From Onchocerca lupi (lineage: Eukaryota; Nematoda; Chromadorea; Rhabditida; Onchocercidae), in contig JAOVVO010000104.1 of assembly GCA_028564675.1 (NCBI GenBank), positions 1 to 64,000 on the forward strand: a DNA stretch of 64,000 nucleotides. The letters are read 5' to 3'. Of this stretch, positions 1-12,599 are shown in pieces. The position numbers and the translations under genes are program-made. The notes under the pieces are model-generated. The model ran no database searches. It saw only the letters and a list, made by a program, of their open reading frames with translations, and was not told where the DNA came from. Numbering within the stretch: position 1 is the first letter of the stretch; each line of letters starts with the position of its first letter.

Positions 1-3000
1 AGCCTTATTTTGGTGAAACATATTTAAGTGGATGATTACGGGACGATCGAAAATATCCAAATTTAAAAAAAAAAAAAAAAAAAAAAAGGGAAATTAGAAA
101 ATTGAGGTCATAAGTTTCCTTGTTTCAAATGAAGCTGAGATGCATGATGACCGAAAGTGGGGTAAAAGGCTTTCCGATTCTAAGAAGAGTTGGAAACGAT
201 GATGATCAAGCATTAAAGCAATTCAAAAAAGGCATAAATATAACGGTTAATCTCAAATTGTTTGGACATGGAAGGAATCTAAGTAAACTTAAAAAATTAT
301 CACGGATCATTATATTCTGGTCATTCTAAAAAAAAAAAAACTGATCAGAAGACTGAAAAATGATGCATTATTGTTTCCACAATAAGACGAAGCAATCAAA
401 AAACAGCTGAAGTTTGGAATAATCGGAATTTTTCTAGGGATGGATCATTAATGCGTTATTCACTCAAATTAATTCTAAAGTTATCTCATCTCATTAATTC
501 AAATCCAAACTTCGAAATGTATAGATAACTCATTTTATATTGAAAGTGGAAAAAGTCTGAATGACTTCTTTATCATAAACTTATAATGCGGCCAGATTTA
601 GTTGGAATACTTGAATGCGTTTTCAAATTATCAATAATATAACAAATCAAGCATAGACATATGAAAAATGTTTCGGCAACTGCTGCTTTTATATCTGCTA
701 AAAAAAGATTAAACCATTGGATTGATAAATAATATAGCGAATAGATTTTACATAAATTGAACTGAAACACTTGCAAATTCTCTAATTGAATCGAAGAAGA
801 AAAAAGTGATAATATTTTCAAACAATACTTTTTAATTTCTTTTTCGAAATATTAGTAAAAGGAAATATTTTTTAAAATAGCAAATATGAGTGATTAAAAA
901 ATTGGCAATTTAAACTTCACAAAATTTCGTTTTTATATCATTATCAGATTTATTCGATTTATATTTCTCGTTGTTTTTCTTCTTTAAAGTATATTCAACT
1001 GCTTATATTGTTGGACTGTTGAAATTATCTGAATGATTTTTGCAATTTTTTTCCAAACAATTCCCTCCTGCACATCCTTCGAAAATTATCTGAAAAATGT
1101 AAATTGTATTTTCAAAATTAATGCATATTAGTAAAATCTCATCCATTTAAAATTTTCATATAACGTTGTTTTTTTTTTTCTTTTTCACATCAAGGACAAG
1201 AAATTCAGAGCTGAAAATTTTTATCAATAGTTGAATAGTGATCTAATTGATTTTGTTTTTAAATGAGAAAAATATTCATGATACTATTAAGATTCTTTAC
1301 AGTATGAAGCGATTTATCTTGAAAGAATTTGTTCATAATTAATGATGCAAAATGTTGTAATGAATCGCTAAAATTTGATCTTTTTGATATCATGTGAATA
1401 GAACTGAAAGTTCATTGAATGCAATCTTTCTCTTCCACGCTTTCTTCATTTTCTTTTTTTAGTTACAAATTCTTCGACCAGAAAACAGAAAACTCATTTC
1501 AAATAAATTCGATTATAAAAAATAAAATTTTGATACTTGAATATCTGGAAAAAAAAAAAAGAAAGAAACAAATAACTTTGTGATGCAATGAAGAATAAGC
1601 CATAGCTGATGCACGATAATCAAAATTCGAGTAATTTTGATGAATTAAAATACGATTTGTTTCTTAAATGTTATCCATATCTCAAGAAAAATTGCAACCG
1701 TTGATATGATAATTACAATAACGAGAATGATATTGACTATGACATTATGTACCAACCCATTTGTTTCCTTGTATAAATCCATACTCATAGTAAGCCTGAA
1801 AATTTTATGATTTATTGCTTCAGAAAAAAGAGAAAATATGTATTGAATAAAATCTAATGTATTGCGTTAGAAATTTAAAATGAATAAAGTTTAGATAGCT
1901 TTTAAAGAAAAGCAAAAATTATGAAAGATGTTTAGATATGAAAGAGGATAAAAAAGAATGTAATTTGTAAATGAGAGGAGGAAAAAGATTTGTAAGAATC
2001 ATAATCAAAATAAAGACAACTGCTTAAAAATAACTAAACTTTTAACAGTTGCAAAAACGATTTTAACACTCTCACTAATAAGCCTTTATGTTGATATATC
2101 ATTCTTTCCAGGCAAATGTATGAATATGATTGGAGATCGAAAATGTTGTATGATAAAGCTTCAGAATTATTCATCATCTAAGTTTTCATTTACTCTTTAA
2201 ATAGCACATGAAATCACTGATAAACTAAAGATAATGCAGTGCAGATGCACAAATGATTTCTACAAGAGAATTATGAAATTTCCACAACCTGTTAAAAACA
2301 GAGTCTTTTTCCAAAAAGCAAATGTGAGAAATGACTATATTTTAAGATTGTTACGATTATTTCTTTAAGCATCGGAAAAAGTAAAGGATTTCATCTTTGA
2401 CTGCAATTTTGGCTAGCAACGAAACCCACTGGCAATCATAATTTCATCTTCTTTGATATGGCTCACAAATTGGCCTAGGAAGAGATTAAATAAATAATTA
2501 ATTTAAGCATTATTTACTTCCCTTCTTTTTATGTTTGTCTTATCTTTTGCTGAGTTTTTATGCTCATTTGAGATACTTCCTGCAAATTGCATTTTTTGCT
2601 GAATATGTCCAAGAAATTTGAAAAAAAAAGTATTTTCTGAGTTTTTTCCTTATGTAAATGATAACGAAAATTAGAAACTAACCAAATATGGTGTAAAGTT
2701 GTACGAATGTGAAATGAGAAAATATATTTACGTTGTTACTACTTATATCAAAGGAGCGCTTAAATAATTAACGACTATAATCAATGTTAGCAAATTAAAT
2801 TACATAAATTTTATGATCTAATAACATTAATCCAATTTATCATTAAATATTTTTCTCAAGCGATTAGCTAGAATTTGCTAAGAAAAAATGTCAAAACAAT
2901 TGTGGAAAGAATATAAATAGCATTCTAAAAATGGAAATGAGAGAAAACCGGAAGTAAATATAAATTAGATATCTAATCCAAAAAAATAAAAAAATAAAAA

Positions 3001-3130
3001 AATAAAAATAAATTCTACAATCTTTTTTGAAAGATTGTTGATCTTAATCGTTTTCTGAATGAAATAATTTAATAAAGAAAACTGAGGCCTTCTCAAAATT
3101 CATCTAGCATGATAAACTTATTAAATATTC
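1..3130. other. AT-rich intergenic DNA, no gene seen
   Basis: All ORFs here are under 90 codons, start and stop in low-complexity A/T sequence, and show no domain, signal peptide or splice-linked partner. Poly(A) and poly(T) runs are frequent, and a short AAAAAAT microsatellite lies near 2980-3010. I see nothing functional in it. Confidence 0.6.
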
Positions 3131-3446
3131 TCTGGACCCTGCCGCACTCCGTGTGGCCGATCCAACAAGTCTATGAGGATCGAACTCATTCGCGTGTCCG
3201 ATTCCAGCTAGTCCATATAAATAAAAATGTCAAATGCTCGTTTGTTAAAAAATCTTAAACCTCCGAAAGTTCGTAAACGCGCCCCTTATCATAATAATTG
3301 AAAATCTTAGATATCCGACAGTCCTTACCTATTCCTTTGAAATTTTGGCACAACGTTGCATTTGAATACGCGCTTGTTTTTATACACGCTTTGCTGTAGC
3401 TCAGCCTGGTTAGGTGGAAAAAAAGATGAGGAAAAAAAACTAACAC

Positions 3447-3865
3447 TTTGTAATTTGATATGTAGTCTGGTTGGATTAGAAATGATTTTTGCTGTTATGA
3501 TTCGGTTAGGTCAGCAATAGGTGTGAGAAGGTTTTTTGTGTCTTGTGTGACCAAAGATGAATGCTGTTTAGAAAGGTTTTATTAATTGATGAAGAGTGAT
3601 TCTTCGTAAAAAACAATTATCAGAGAACATCCAGGCAAATTGATCACTGGGTTATTCTTTTCTTTGTCGCTGATAAAGAAGAATACTATTCAAGTGAATT
3701 GTTCAGATTGTTGCCACTGTTCGTCGCCCTAAACAGTCGAACTAGAACCTTTGGGACTCCGAGCTGTTGCTCTTGTTGCGTCGATCTTTGTTGTTTAATC
3801 TTTGAATTGCAGCGCTTCGGCGGTAAACATGTTTGTCATCACTTTCAGACTATGTCGCGCCACTT
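3447..3865. repeat. Inverted repeat module, partner at 15173-15583
   Basis: About 415 bp here matches the reverse complement of 15173-15583 over most of its length, including the stretch around GTGGCGCGACATAGT and the block around GATCAATTTGCCTGGATG. It belongs to the internal part of Helitron derivatives A and B. Small ORFs in it (for example 3699-3884) also occur as shadows in the partner copy and are not genes. Confidence 0.85.
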
Positions 3866-3939
3866 CACCCCAAGTATTTCTTGATCAGCGTTAAATACGA
3901 TTCCGTGTTCAGCAATCACACGATTTAGTCGCTCTGCAT

Positions 3940-4690
3940 TCGATACAACCGAACTGATGATTATAGTTCAAGCCCACATGTTCGCATCGGCACTGTGGCT
4001 GAAGTATGTCCTTACTGCAAGGCTTTGGAATTTAATGGAGAAACTAAAAGAATGTGTTGCGTCGCCGGAAAAATTAAACTACCTCAACTTGAAAACCACC
4101 AGAAACATTAAAAACTTCGGGTGCCGGATATACCACCGAATTAAAGCGCTTTTTTTAGAAATCAGAAAATACAATTCGTGCTTCCAAATGACGTTGATCG
4201 GCACAGAAATGTAACAAAATAATTATACCAACTTTCAAAGTGAATGGACAAATTTGTCATAAAGCCGGCTCCCTGCTTCCGTTGCAGATGGTCCGCATAA
4301 ATTCCTGCAGATGTTTTTCATCGATGATAGCAATAATCAATTGAATGCACGCTGCGGAATCCATATCGACATAGAAGGATTCTTCACTTTTGAATTGCAA
4401 CAGCTTCTTCATGGAAAAAATAGTTTGATTGTTGTAGCTGACGGAATCTGATACACATAAGATTGTTATTTGTGCTAACAAACTTCTATTGGAAAACATG
4501 CGCGAAAATTCAATTCTCCAAATATAAATGAAGTGGCAATTGTTATAAAGCTAACAAACCTAGAGATATTGTTATTCGTACAAATACTGCAGAAACTGAT
4601 CGATGCTAAGATGCGCTGGAATATCCAATCATTTTTTGGAGTGTTGCCGATGGATATCACTTTAAAGTTAAGGTGATAAATCCATTCAGC
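3940..4690 (+). pseudogene. Helitron Rep N-terminal fragment, broken
   Basis: Reading across frames gives the cysteine-containing start typical of Helitron Rep proteins: VCPYCKALEFNGETKRMCC near 4000-4065, then KIKLPQLE, then RKYNSCFQMT near 4165-4190, HKAGSLLP (with a frame change) near 4257, and the later block YPIIFW...DGYHFKVK near 4620-4675. At least three frame changes and in-frame stops break it. Intact Rep proteins nick DNA for rolling-circle transposition; this copy cannot. The zinc-finger-like CPYC pair is preserved. The sequence order matches Helitron Rep proteins known from invertebrates. Confidence 0.8.
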
Positions 4691-5135
4691 GAAGAACCTT
4701 TTGGAAAAAGCGAATTCAGTACGCTGATAAGCGAGATTGAATTTTTGGTAAATGAAAGACCATCAGAAGATTATGAGAAGGATGGAGAGCAAGTATTATA
4801 TTCAAGGAATTTTTTATGGCCTGGTAATAATATGATACGAAGAATTTATTGGAATATGAGAATATTTTTCATGGGAATAATCGTATACGTATTCGTATAC
4901 GCCAGAAGCCAATCAATGGCGAAGTAGTATTATTAAAAGTGAAGGTCCAAGAAATTATTGAAAAATGGGTCGAATGGAAAAGCTGACCCAGGGAAAAGGC
5001 GGACTTTGTCGATCTGCTGTTGTGAGGATTTCGAATGGTATGTGGTTGATTCGCGCTATAGGACATCTGCATCCTTTAGAGATCTGCGACCTTGAAAACC
5101 TAGACTCTAAATCCTTCTTGACTCCCGAGTATTGC
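4690..5135 (+). pseudogene. BEL/Pao retrotransposon integrase C-terminal fragment
   Basis: The open stretch 4673-4927 carries FSTLISEIEFLVNERP, like the 'LL.EIE..LNSRPL' segment near the end of the integrase core in BEL/Pao elements. Shifting frame, 4895-5095 reads KPINGEVVLLK, then WKMGRMEKLTQG, SAVVRISNG and IGHLHPLEIC, which is the integrase C-terminal domain (DUF5641 type) of this superfamily. Three frames are needed, so it is dead. It directly follows Helitron Rep sequence; 'VKVINP' just before it still belongs to the Helitron. Reverse transcriptase and Gag parts are absent. Confidence 0.75.
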
Positions 5136-7190
5136 TGAAATCGCGGGGATAAAAGAAGAGAACCAGTGTGATTCCTTTTTTTTGAATTTGACATTGCGTA
5201 TTTGCTTTAGTTGATTGTGAAATCATTTTTTTTTGCCTATCAAATCAATAAGCTTCAAAAAAGAACTCTATTTCATCATGCACTAATCACAAGAACATTC
5301 TCATACACATTCTCCAACAAAAGCGCATACTCCTGAGACAACATAGGACTTTTCTTGTATCCTGAAAATGATACCAGGATTCTCCGTCTACGAAGAAGAA
5401 GAGAGTCTTGAGTGCAAAAATCATTTCAAAGTATGGAAAACTATGACCTTGCTGACCTCGCTATGACCTTGGTCCTGCTCGTGGTATATTAATTTTATTT
5501 TTATTACGGAACCTTTATTTTCTTCATGAAAGTTGTCGCTATGATATTATGAAAATTGCACTGTTGATATAGTTGCTACATCCGTTGATTAAAAAATTAA
5601 TCATAATTAAGATTTAAATACCCAAATTTGAAATTCGTTCTCAAGTGAATGAAACAAAAAAATTGAAGAACCTGTGAGAACTGAAAATAGAATTCACTCT
5701 TACAACTTTGTAACGACCAGAAAGAAATAGCGACATTCCACATTTCTGAAAATTTCGTTTTCATCATTGCGTTAATCTAGAAATTTTTTAGTTTCAACTA
5801 TTCTATTTTCGGAATGAAATTTTAAAAAATTATTACTATTTCGAAAAAAATAGTTCCTTAGGAAAAATACTTTGATAAATTAATTTCACATGCTTTTGAT
5901 ATAGTAAGACAGAATTTGTGAGAGAAGTAGAACCAGGTGAGTTAGTTATTCTCACCAATGGTAAACTTAGCTTCAACATTTTCTTACAGCAAAAATCGAG
6001 CTTTTGTATTTTTGAAAACGTTTACTTTTCACATCAGACAACGTTATGAAGAATAAGACTATATATGATTTAAGAATAGAAATAGGAAGAATTTCAGCCA
6101 CAAAAAAAAAAAATTTGCCCTGATGAATGTAATGAAAGAAACAGCATCATATTCTTTTCTTTTCTTTTTCGACAATTAAATTTTAATATGAGATTCAAAT
6201 ATGAATTATGCCAGTTTTAATTTAATTTTTTTAATCGTTTTTGAATATCAAGTATTAGAGGTAATTTTTAAATCACGTCACAATGAAACAAGTATGAGTA
6301 GAAAATGCTCGAAACAAATCTCACTTTTTACCTGCATCTGATCGAAACATTAAAAACCTGTAGGGATGCTTCAAAATTTTAGCATTATTAATAATAAATA
6401 CGAAAAGCAACAAATAATAGATTATCACCTGATAAAATTGCGTTGCATCTTATCATATCATATCATTTTAAATCTCTTTCTGTTTTATTGTGGTCATTTA
6501 ACGTCACTGAACCATATAAATATTTGGGATGTTTTTTCAAAATTATTTAATACACATTTCCGATAAATTCAATCTTTTATAAAACATAACGCATATATTG
6601 CATTTAATAAGTATTGATTAAAATTAATTTCCATAATCTTCATAGATTTCAAACAATATTTTGAGTAAAAATTAACCAACTGATGGCAAAGTTATTGAAA
6701 TGATAGAATTTGATGAATACTAATTATTTCATTTATTTTTTAATTTATTTTATTCTTTCTTCTTACTTTTATTATTTTTTTCCAGAAAATAATTATATCA
6801 AGAATGCTTATTAAGTAATGCTGAGAGGAAATGAATTTAGGATTAGTTTGAGTTAACTTAATGAATAAATCTCGTAATGTAATAATCATTTAATCTTTCT
6901 CTCAATTTTTAATATTGCAGCAAGTTTCTATATTCTACTGAATGTGCATTTAGCTGATGAAATAATGAATAACAATTAATTATTCCTTGTCGCATAAATT
7001 GCTAATTAGGGCGATATTTTTACATCTTATTGGGAAGAATGAAATTAATAAAAGTATATTTTGAAATGATTATTACTTATTATCAAGTAGTACAAATTAC
7101 AAAATAATTGATTTTTTTTTAATTATATGCTTATTACTAGCTTCTTTTTTTTTCCATTTTTTCATCATTCCATTTGTATTTCTCTAAAAC

Positions 7191-7221
<31 letters not shown>

Positions 7222-8320
7222 AGAAAAAAAACTCAATAATTATCAATATTATGAAATGATAAAATTCATTGTCCAAATTAAAATTCTAATTTATGAATTA
7301 TTTTATAAATTATTTATAAAGAATTTCATATATTTTATTGATTTCATATTTGTTACAAACTTTTCCATTGGTTCCTTTAATCGATTCATAATTAAAGGAA
7401 ATTATACGAACAAAGCGGAGATTTTTGCCAAAAATCAACATAATAAATTGATTTGCAATATGCTTTTTATTCATTGTGTGATACTTGAACAACAATCTTT
7501 TATTCTGATCGAGAATGATCAGGGAATATGAGAAATGAAGAGAAGCGACATAAAATTGTGTGATATGGTTGTGAGGATGGAATCTTGCGATATTTCCATC
7601 GGTAAATAATATTTTGGCGATAAGGTCAAAAGGGCATTTATTCATCCCGTAACCAATTCTTGTCGCTTATATTAGAATTTGAAAAGAAATTCCAAATTAA
7701 AGTGTCATTTAAAATTGAACCAATTTGTTGAATAACTTTTAATTTGAATTAATATAATTTTTTCGTTTTTTTATTTAGTAAAAAGTATGAATATTTTTTT
7801 TTTTTGGAAAAGTTAAATCAATAGAAAAATATAAATTAATTCAAGAAATATCCATTTTTCAAAATTTCATTATTTGAATTTTTAGCCAAAATAAATCTGA
7901 ATTCATCCCAATCTATATTCATAAATAGTTTTTTGGTTATTTGCAACGAAAAGGAAAAGTTTCTATTTTTTTTGAATGCCAAATAAATTAGTCTTAACGA
8001 AATCATTTATTTTCGATAAATTTACCTGCAAAATTAATGTATGATGAAAGTAATAAGAGTTTCTTTTTTTTTTTTTTTTTTCATTTTTATAGTTTTGTTA
8101 CTTTATATCACAGAAATTGCGAAAAAAAAAAAAAAAAAGAAAATGATTACTTATTGAAATCTATTAATTGTAGTGTATTTATCTCATACAATACTTTACT
8201 GTTATAAGCATAGAAATGATTCAATTTCAAAATTTATTATTATTCTTCATGTCGGCAGATAAGAAATGGACAGATGAATCGATTGGAACTGTTTGATTGA
8301 GAAGTACTCTTTTCTATTAA
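5136..8320. other. Intergenic DNA, no gene seen
   Basis: 5136-5500 is less AT-rich than its surroundings and follows the BEL/Pao integrase piece, so it may hold element 3' sequence or a decayed LTR, but I could not define ends. The rest is AT-rich with long homopolymers, including A runs near 7190-7220 that create a spurious lysine-rich ORF. No coding exon with splice signals was recognised. Confidence 0.5.
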
Positions 8321-8321
8321 T

Positions 8322-8483
8322 CCTTCTCCTCTGACCTCATCTTACAATTCATCTGGTCATCCTTTGGGTTGTTTACCCTTCTCTTCTGACCTCTTCTAAT
8401 TTATCTGGTCATCCTTCGGGTTGTTTACTCTTCTCCTTATGATCTCCTCTTCCATTTCATCTGGTCATCCTCTGGATTGTTTT
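8322..8483. repeat. Three-copy tandem repeat, 52-55 bp unit
   Basis: Units are 8322-8376, 8377-8428 and 8429-8483. Each contains TTCATCTGGTCATCCT or a close variant followed by GGGTTGTTTAC or a variant, preceded by a pyrimidine-rich CTTCTCCTCTGACCTC block. The copies differ by several substitutions and a 3-bp indel. No coding role is evident. Confidence 0.9.
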
Positions 8484-8689
8484 CTTTTGTTTTTTTTTTT
8501 TTTTTTTTAGATGATTTCATGATGTATTATAAACTTAGTATATGTGTAACTAATGCTATTTATTAATCGTTACAAAGCAAAAGACGGGAAGAAAAAGCAA
8601 ATATTTCGAAGAATTATTTTTAAGAAAAAATTGAATTTTACGGAAATTTTTGAATGAAAATCACAAAAAAATAAAAATTCGCAAAAATT

Positions 8690-8960
8690 TCAAACAATGA
8701 AACATCAGTATGTTCCGACTCGACCAGTCATAAGACGACATGTTGAGTTCAAGTAAGTTGACCTTAAAGGGAGGAGCCCCGAAGGATTTAAAAGGCCAGG
8801 ACTTCGAAGCCAACATTTCATTCGAAGCAGGCAGCTTAGGACCACTGATTTCAGTATTCATTTAATCTTAATCCCGCGAAATTCTAGATAATACCGTATA
8901 AATTCAATAAAATCTACTGTTGACAACGTCAAGAAGAATCAATCTTCAAACAATAAACAA
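8690..8960. other. GC-richer island, possible solo LTR remnant
   Basis: About 250 bp stands out from the AT-rich background with blocks such as GGGAGGAGCCCCGAAGG and GGCCAGGACTTCGAAGCC, followed by AATAAA-containing sequence near 8905. It begins near a TGTTCCGAC start, which would fit an LTR, but no target-site duplication or clean ACA end was found, and no second copy is in the window. The ORF 8661-8861 on the minus strand has no recognisable domain. Function unknown. Confidence 0.3.
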
Positions 8961-9407
8961 ATCAAACAGGAGAATTCTTTTCCGCGCGAAAAATACTTTA
9001 ATTTTGTATTTAATTCAAAAATAAGGGCTTAATTTTTGGTAGTAGCAATTGAGAAGCTTAAGAAGTCGATTAATTTGATAAAATATTTAATTTCGATTTT
9101 TTAATTGTCATCATTGATAGACATTGTATTAAAGGCTGATCGCCTCTCTTCATTCTAATATATTTCTATTTTAATTTACATTTATTTGCCATAAAATCAA
9201 AAAAAAGAAAAAAATCCTATTTTCTCTACTTCTTTCAATTTTCGAAAAGAAATATATTTCTGTTGCAATTGCTATTAAAACAAAAAAAACATTCCAAATT
9301 TTTAGCAATTAAAAATATTTGTTTTAGACACAAGCTTATATACATATACATATATAATTTTTAATTTATGCTAACTTTTTTTTTTATTTTTATATCACTA
9401 TCAACAA

Positions 9408-10727
9408 ATGGGACATTTGTTTGGATTGATTCATTTAAGTCTATTGCTTGCAACTTTTCTACCAACTTTTCTATCCCAATTTAATGATAATTATATCGAT
9501 TCCGAATTTGATGATACTGACATCGATATGGGATGTGAGTTCCTTTAGATTTTCTTTTTTTCCTTTTTTTGGTAATAAATTTTGAGTAATTAAGCTGTCT
9601 AAATTTGATATCACAATTAATTTTGATTAATGTGATCATATTATAATATCATATGTTATTGATAAACAACTAATTATTAACATTTCAGCATGTCGAAAGG
9701 AATGTTTGGAACTTAATCAAAATGCTATTGTACGAGTACATCAAAAGGATAATTCAATATTAGCTGGACTTTGTTATAATGCCTCGAAACTTCGGTCAGA
9801 TTATTTTTCACCTTATCATCTTCATTTAGCTGAAGAAGCTAAATCAATTATCATATCGTATATTTGTGATCGTGAAACAGGTAAATGGAAATATGATGGA
9901 AAGGTATGCCCAATTAACGAATAATATTTTTCTTTTTGTCTAATATTGTTCATTTATATATTATTTTTATCACTTATCATTATTCATATTTATTTTCGTA
10001 TTTATTTTTCTTTCTTGAAATTTTTTGTTTGAGCAAAATAAAAATTCTTATTCATCCAATATTATGTTTAAGCTCAAATTTCTTTTCTTAATAATTCCCT
10101 ACCATATTTTTATTTATCAGCATTGATAATACTGTATGATAACATAAGAAATGAATATGATTGTATATGCATTCCTTCTTCCCTGAAAATTTAATTCATA
10201 AGTAATGCGTGATTCGAATAGCTAAATTGAAAATGATTAACTTTTTTAATTGTGAACATAGCCAATTAATGAATAAAATCAAAAATTCGGTATGATTTGA
10301 GTAAAAACATTCAGATATCAGCAAAAAGTTTTTAAAGAAATAACCAAAAAAAAAAAAAAATCAGTAATTTTAATTATACTTTATAATCTATTACTGTAAA
10401 CCAATTGTCATAAAAATAAATAATTATTAACTAACAAATGAATCAAAACAATTAAGATGCAACTGGAATATATTAGAAAATAAATTGATAAAATAATTGA
10501 TTAAATGTTAATTGAAATAATGATATCTAACATCTCTATCAAATTAATTTAAGATAAACAATTATTTGCTAATCTTATAGATCATTTTATAGCATTCGAT
10601 AAGCCTATATGAAACATCAAATTATACATGTCCAGAAGTTCAATATGCGTTAAATTTGCGATCATGTCCGATCATTGACATGTTCTTAAACTCCATTGAT
10701 ATGCACTTTAACGGTAAGTATAAATAA
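9408..10727 (+). CDS. Small secreted six-cysteine protein, copy 1 (three exons)
   Basis: Family not recognised. Exons 9408-9534, 9689-9903 and 10593-10727 give 158 residues. The start ATG opens a hydrophobic signal peptide (about 1-22, HLSLLLATFLPTFLS). The intron 1 donor is GTGAGT after phase 1; exon 2 starts TCA with CRKEC. The exon 2 ORF appears to stop at 9924, but a donor GTATGC at 9904 and phase-0 acceptor TATAG at 10592 join a third exon that restores two cysteines shared with copy 2. Cysteines are 44, 48, 71, 102, 127 and 139. NAS (73) and NYT (124) are possible glycosylation sites. An alternative end uses the GTAAGT at 10714 and a 50-nt intron to reach sequence from 10764. Likely extracellular; role unknown. 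Confidence 0.8.
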
Positions 10728-11497
10728 ATAAATTAATTAATGAAATAATTGATCAAATTACAGTAATAATAGATTCTCAAATTCATTGCATTATCGGTTT
10801 GTTTAAAAAATCAAATAAATTTTCATTACGTCACTATTAATGTAATTATATTTGTTGACGTATAATTGATTCTTTTTACGAAATACGAAAAAAATTATTT
10901 TAATTTTATTTTTAATCCAATAATGAGGATTCAATTTTCATTGATGGCAGTTAAAAAGAATATAAAATCATAAGATTAAGAAATCGACCATTTCAATTAA
11001 ATATTTAATTGCGAGTTTTTAGTTGTTATCATTGATAAATATTGCAATAAAGCTGATCGCTTTTCTTCATCTATTATATTTCTTTTTTAATTTACATTTA
11101 TTTTACCGTAAAATTCAAAAGAAAAAAAAATCCTATTTTCCTTTCTGTTTCAATTTGAGAAAAGAAACATATTTCAGTCGCAATAATCATTAAAATAAAA
11201 AATGTTTTTATTTTCATTATTTTAAAATATTTCTCATAATTTATCTGTTCGATCATAAAGGACATGAATAAAATTTGTAGCCTTAATTTATATCAATGAA
11301 AAAAGAAACATTTTATGCAGAATTTTTAAAAATTTTGCATGAAATATATTACAATTACATTATATTTAATTTGTTTCAATGATGATTTCATATAAAATTA
11401 AAAAAATTTGTTATAGATGAATACTGTAAATACATATATGTTTTTAATTCATACTAATTTTTTTAAACAATTTTTTTTTTAATATCATTATCAACAA

Positions 11498-12398
11498 ATG
11501 GGCGATTTGTTTGAATTAGCTCTTTTGAATCTATCACTTGCAACTTTTCTACCAGTTTTTCCGGAAATTATTGTTGCTGAGAAGGATATGGGATGTAAGT
11601 TTCATTTTAATTTGCTATTAAATTTTGAGTAATTGAATTTTCAAAACTTTTAATTTGCAATTAATTTTAATCAATATGATCATATTCTAATATCATATAC
11701 TACTAAATAATTTAATTGTTAAATTTCAGTATGTCGAAAAGAATGTTTAGAACGTAATGAACGTGCTATTGTACAAATGCATGTTGAAGAAAATTTACTA
11801 CTTGCTCAAGTTTGTTATGATATATTTGACAAAAGAGGAAAAAATCGTTTGCTATATACCATTTTATATGAAGCTGATGTAATTGAGGCTATTCGGAAGA
11901 AAGGAATTGAAGCATTTTTTGCGTGGTATATTTGTGATCCTAGAAAAGGCATATGGAAATATAATGTAATGGTATGTGTAATTAATAAATAAATTTTAAT
12001 TGCAACATTATAGCGTTAATATTTAAAAATTCAGAAAAAAAAATATATATAAATACTTTAAAGATTGAAGTAATTTGATAGAAAAGCAAATACATTAAAG
12101 ATAAAATAGTATGGTAAAAAAAAAAAAAAGAAAAATTGGTCTAATGAGATTACAATACACTTTTTTTCATGATTTATTGCTAAAAATTTCCTAAGAAATA
12201 GTAGTATTAATCATAATAATACATATTTTTTCTGCCTATGGTTAATATTAAATTAACAATTATTCGCTAAACATACACCCATAGATATATGATCATTTGC
12301 AGCCTCCGGAAGATGCATTTTTCAAACCCAATACCAAATGTCCACCAATTCGATTTGTATCAGATTTACGATCATGTCCTCCCATACGTGGTCCTTAG
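11498..12398 (+). CDS. Small secreted six-cysteine protein, copy 2 (three exons)
   Basis: Tandem paralogue of the gene at 9408. Exons 11498-11594, 11730-11971 and 12303-12398 give 144 residues. Signal peptide about 1-20 (ALLNLSLATFLPVFP). Exon 2 opens CRKECLERNERAIV and contains YICDPRKGIWKY. Donor GTATGT at 11972 cuts before an in-frame stop at 11990-11992; the phase-0 acceptor TTTGCAG at 12302 starts exon 3, PPEDAFFKP...LRSCPPIRGP. Cysteines are 34, 38, 61, 101, 126 and 138. Spacing equals copy 1 (3, 22, 24 and 11 residues between) except that the middle loop is 39 instead of 30 residues. Loops have diverged heavily while cysteines stay fixed, as in secreted disulfide-rich proteins. Function unknown. 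Confidence 0.82.
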
Positions 12399-12599
12399 AT
12401 TCCCAAATTCATTGCACCATTGGTTTGTTTTATAAATTGAATTTTTGTTTTTTTTTTCATTGCTTCACTATTATTGTAATTATATTTGCAGAAATATAAT
12501 TGATATTTATATGTAAATATTACTAGCAATATTTGTTACTAGTAATTTATTTCAATTTTTTTTTTTTTTTTTTACGATTTCCGAAAATTTATTTGCAAT

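Larger units (their letters stand above)
3133..4690. mobile_element. Helitron derivative A, rearranged
   Basis: The left end (3133-3420) is the reverse complement of the 3' end of the other Helitron copies here: a GC-richer tail with TCGGACACGCGAA on the minus strand, then the shared terminal block starting TATAAATAAAAATG. 3447-3865 is an inverted copy of 15173-15583. From about 3940 onward the plus strand reads as a decayed Helitron Rep N-terminal region. Ends and coding piece point in opposite directions, so the copy is rearranged or composite. It stops near 4690, where BEL/Pao integrase sequence begins. The family call rests on the Rep and helicase pieces in the related copies. Confidence 0.75.

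Noticed and set aside
7127..7531. 134-residue plus-strand ORF
   Set aside because: It is opened by a long poly(A) run, shows no domain, signal peptide or splice context, and overlaps an equally empty minus-strand ORF.
9706..9924. Exon 2 ORF of secreted gene 1 taken as the gene end
   Set aside because: A conserved donor lies before the stop, and the downstream exon restores cysteines matching the paralogue.
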